NCBI RefSeq assembly: GCF_000763055.1
Contig: NZ_KN214136.1
Coordinates: 136,034 to 200,033, forward strand
DNA from: Collinsella sp. 4_8_47FAA
GTDB taxonomy: Bacteria; Actinomycetota; Coriobacteriia; Coriobacteriales; Coriobacteriaceae
DNA: 64,000 bases
Reading direction: 5' to 3'
The notes beneath the pieces are model-generated. The model was given only the letters and a program-made list of their open reading frames with translations, ran no database searches and was not told where the DNA came from. Positions 62,471 to 64,000 of the stretch are shown in pieces. Numbering within the stretch: position 1 is the stretch's first letter; each line of letters starts with the position of its first letter. The position numbers and the translations under genes are program-made.

Positions 62471-63566
62471 CCAACGCTGCACCGGGTGCTCTGCGTGTCT
62501 GTCTGTGTGTCCTCGATCGGCGATTCAGATAGTAGAAGACTCTCATGGGTTTTACCGTCCGAAGATTGACGAATCAAAATGTGTTGAGTGCGGTTTGTGC
62601 CAGAGGGTATGTCCGGCTAATGGTTTGACGAGCAACGATCTGAAGATGAGCCCTCGTCGGGTATTGGCTTATCAGGCTGATGACGCCGAACGCGCAAAAA
62701 GTTCCTCGGGTGCCGCGTTTTGGACCTTGGCTACTCATGTTCTAAATAATGGCGGCGTCGTTTACGGCGCTTGCTTCGATGAGGATTTTCGGGTCGTTCA
62801 GAGGCGTTGTGCTTCTGTGGAGGACGCGCTAGCTTGTCGAGGCTCTAAATACTCACAGGGTTTCGTTGGCTTTTCATTTGGTGAGGCATATAACGACTTG
62901 AAACAAGGTCTTGACGTGCTCTACACCGGTACTCCGTGTCAAATTGCGGGCCTTAGGAGTTATCTATCTAAAAAAAGCTATTCCGGTAAGCTGGTTACTT
63001 GTGATCTAATCTGCCACGGCACACCTAGTAACCGCATGTTCCGCGATTATATTTCCTTTTTGGAAGAAAAGTCTGGAAAGAAGGTCATCAAATATTTTCA
63101 TCGCCCCAAGGACAGAGGTTGGGGAGTCCATGTCGAGAAGGCTCTCTTGGACGACGGCACTGCTCTCTATGACACGATTGAATCTAATACTTGGCGAGAT
63201 GTGTTCTATAGCAATAACGCTTTAAATTCCAGCTGTTATAACTGCGCCTATACCGACGTCAACAGGGTGTCCGACTTCACTCTTGCTGATTTTCTTGGCG
63301 TCGATCGAGTTCGCAAAGGTTTTAATGATCATAAGGGACTTTCTGTTGTTATGGTTAATAGTGAGCTAGCCGAGCGTATTGTCGCATCTGGTGTATTTGA
63401 GCCCGGCGTAACAGATATATCTCTTGAAGAGGTGCTGCCCGGTAATCCGATGCTGGAGAGGTCGTCCTCTCCGCAGGGTGACGTTGATGGTTTCTGGAAG
63501 GCTTATGAGCATAAGGGGTTCGAGGGCACTGCTCGGTTTGTTGGTGTTAGCGCCGGAATAATTTAG
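62451..63566 (+). CDS. FrhB-type Fe-S protein (coenzyme F420 hydrogenase beta-subunit family) in capsule locus
   Basis: A 371-residue protein. Two N-terminal [4Fe-4S] motifs, CTGCSACLSVCPRS (residues 10-23) and CVECGLCQRVCPAN near 43-56, are followed by the FrhB-like N and C domains with GTPCQIAGLRSYL near 165 and CNCAYTDVNRVSDFTLADF-like residues near 263-280 (YNCAYTDVNR). Such proteins recur in polysaccharide loci beside pyruvyl transferases. They may supply a reductive step in sugar modification, but no reaction is established. RBS GGGAGGG precedes the ATG. It is the last gene before the terminator. Confidence 0.85.
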   Translation: MDICKDSQRCTGCSACLSVCPRSAIQIVEDSHGFYRPKIDESKCVECGLCQRVCPANGLTSNDLKMSPRRVLAYQADDAERAKSSSGAAFWTLATHVLNNGGVVYGACFDEDFRVVQRRCASVEDALACRGSKYSQGFVGFSFGEAYNDLKQGLDVLYTGTPCQIAGLRSYLSKKSYSGKLVTCDLICHGTPSNRMFRDYISFLEEKSGKKVIKYFHRPKDRGWGVHVEKALLDDGTALYDTIESNTWRDVFYSNNALNSSCYNCAYTDVNRVSDFTLADFLGVDRVRKGFNDHKGLSVVMVNSELAERIVASGVFEPGVTDISLEEVLPGNPMLERSSSPQGDVDGFWKAYEHKGFEGTARFVGVSAGII

Positions 63567-63575
63567 CCAAATATA

Positions 63576-63612
63576 GTCGGCCGAGATTGACCAATCCCGG
63601 CCGACCCATTTT
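63576..63612 (+). terminator. Capsule operon terminator
   Basis: A 13-bp stem GTCGGCCGAGATT/AATCCCGGCCGAC with one mismatch and loop GACC is followed by CCATTTT. Confidence 0.85.
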
Positions 63613-63651
63613 AGCCAACACGCCCGCATCTATGACTTTCCTATCGCATTC

Positions 63652-64000
63652 CTACATCCCCTCGGGCTGGATCCCCCTCACCTTCACCGCCTGGGGGACG
63701 GCCTCCACCGAGTAGGTGTCAAGCTCCCTGCCGCGGTAGCTCGGGCCCCGCATCACGAACACCGACGCCTTGTCGAACAGCCTGTCGAGGGCGCAGAGGA
63801 GCGTGTCGTCGCCCGTGAAGAACTCATCCCACCCGCTCGGGGCGATGTTGCTCGTGAGGACCATCGCGTTCGGCCCCTCCTTCTCGTAGCGCCTGTCGAC
63901 GACATCGAAGAACAGGTCGGTGCACGGCCTGTCGTAGACGCATCTCCCCACCTCGTCAATGATGAGGCACGACGGCTTGACGAGCGAGGAGACGACCCGC
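63652..64000 (-). mobile_element. istB: IS21-family transposition helper ATPase IstB, partial (3' part)
   Basis: The C-terminal ~116 residues of an IstB-like AAA ATPase; the gene runs off the right edge. The Walker B segment CLIIDEVGR is visible at the start of the visible part, then LFFDVVDRRYEKEGPNAMVL, TSNIAPSGWDEFF and the arginine-containing ALDRLFDKASVFVMRGPSYRGR. This end is intact, with a normal stop. An istA transposase gene would be expected beyond the edge on the same strand. It directly borders the AT-rich capsule genes. Confidence 0.88.

Overview
This is a GC-rich, densely coding stretch of an anaerobic actinobacterial chromosome. It most resembles the Coriobacteriia, probably a gut Collinsella-type organism. 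I infer this from the formate hydrogenlyase genes with selenocysteine machinery, the codon use, and a sortase-anchored Ig-repeat surface protein; there is no rRNA gene to confirm it. Apart from one minus-strand block (42.6-47.4 kb) and a partial transposon gene at the right edge, every gene is on the plus strand.

0-15 kb is a complete formate hydrogenlyase locus of the E. coli hyf (group 4 [NiFe]) type. It holds a selenocysteine formate dehydrogenase H (in-frame UGA at codon 140 with a SECIS hairpin), then hyfABCDEFGHI, the maturation genes hycH and hycI, and a focA-type formate channel. Formate enters, is oxidised by FdhF, and electrons pass through Fe-S subunits to the membrane hydrogenase, which carries three antiporter-like subunits.

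15-28 kb is a selenium/molybdenum region. It contains an orphan bis-MGD oxidoreductase, selA, selB, a selC tRNA-Sec with its own terminator (so the insertion machinery for FdhF is nearly all local; selD is not in the window), mobA, a DUF3343 putative Se/S carrier with a cysteine-rich N-terminus, NADP-type glutamate dehydrogenase, and a two-gene molybdenum hydroxylase with the YgfM/XdhD architecture.

27.7-36 kb is housekeeping: tRNA-Leu, tig, clpP, clpX, valS and folC. 36-42.4 kb is a roughly 1,980-codon Ig-like repeat surface protein interrupted by one in-frame TGA at a conserved Trp position. 42.6-47.4 kb (minus strand) carries an M24 peptidase and a three-gene GlpA-like/FAD oxidoreductase/DUF1667 operon. 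47.8-50.2 kb has a zinc-ribbon membrane protein and a ThrRS lacking the TGS domain.

50.5-63.6 kb is a capsule/exopolysaccharide operon led by a LoaP-like NusG paralogue. It has an initiating sugar transferase, a WecG-family transferase, WecC and WecB (UDP-ManNAcA), then a visibly AT-richer set: TupA-type ATP-grasp, glycosyltransferases, acetyltransferase, pyruvyl transferase, Wzx, Wzy and an FrhB-type Fe-S protein. A terminator and the 3' part of an IS21-type istB close the window.

The most unusual noncoding content is a set of intergenic palindromic elements: five copies of a 67-bp hairpin with conserved ends and compensating interiors, two copies of a 160-bp element sharing a core but carrying different 29-bp terminal inverted repeats, a pair of 57-bp palindromes, and a few single structured elements.
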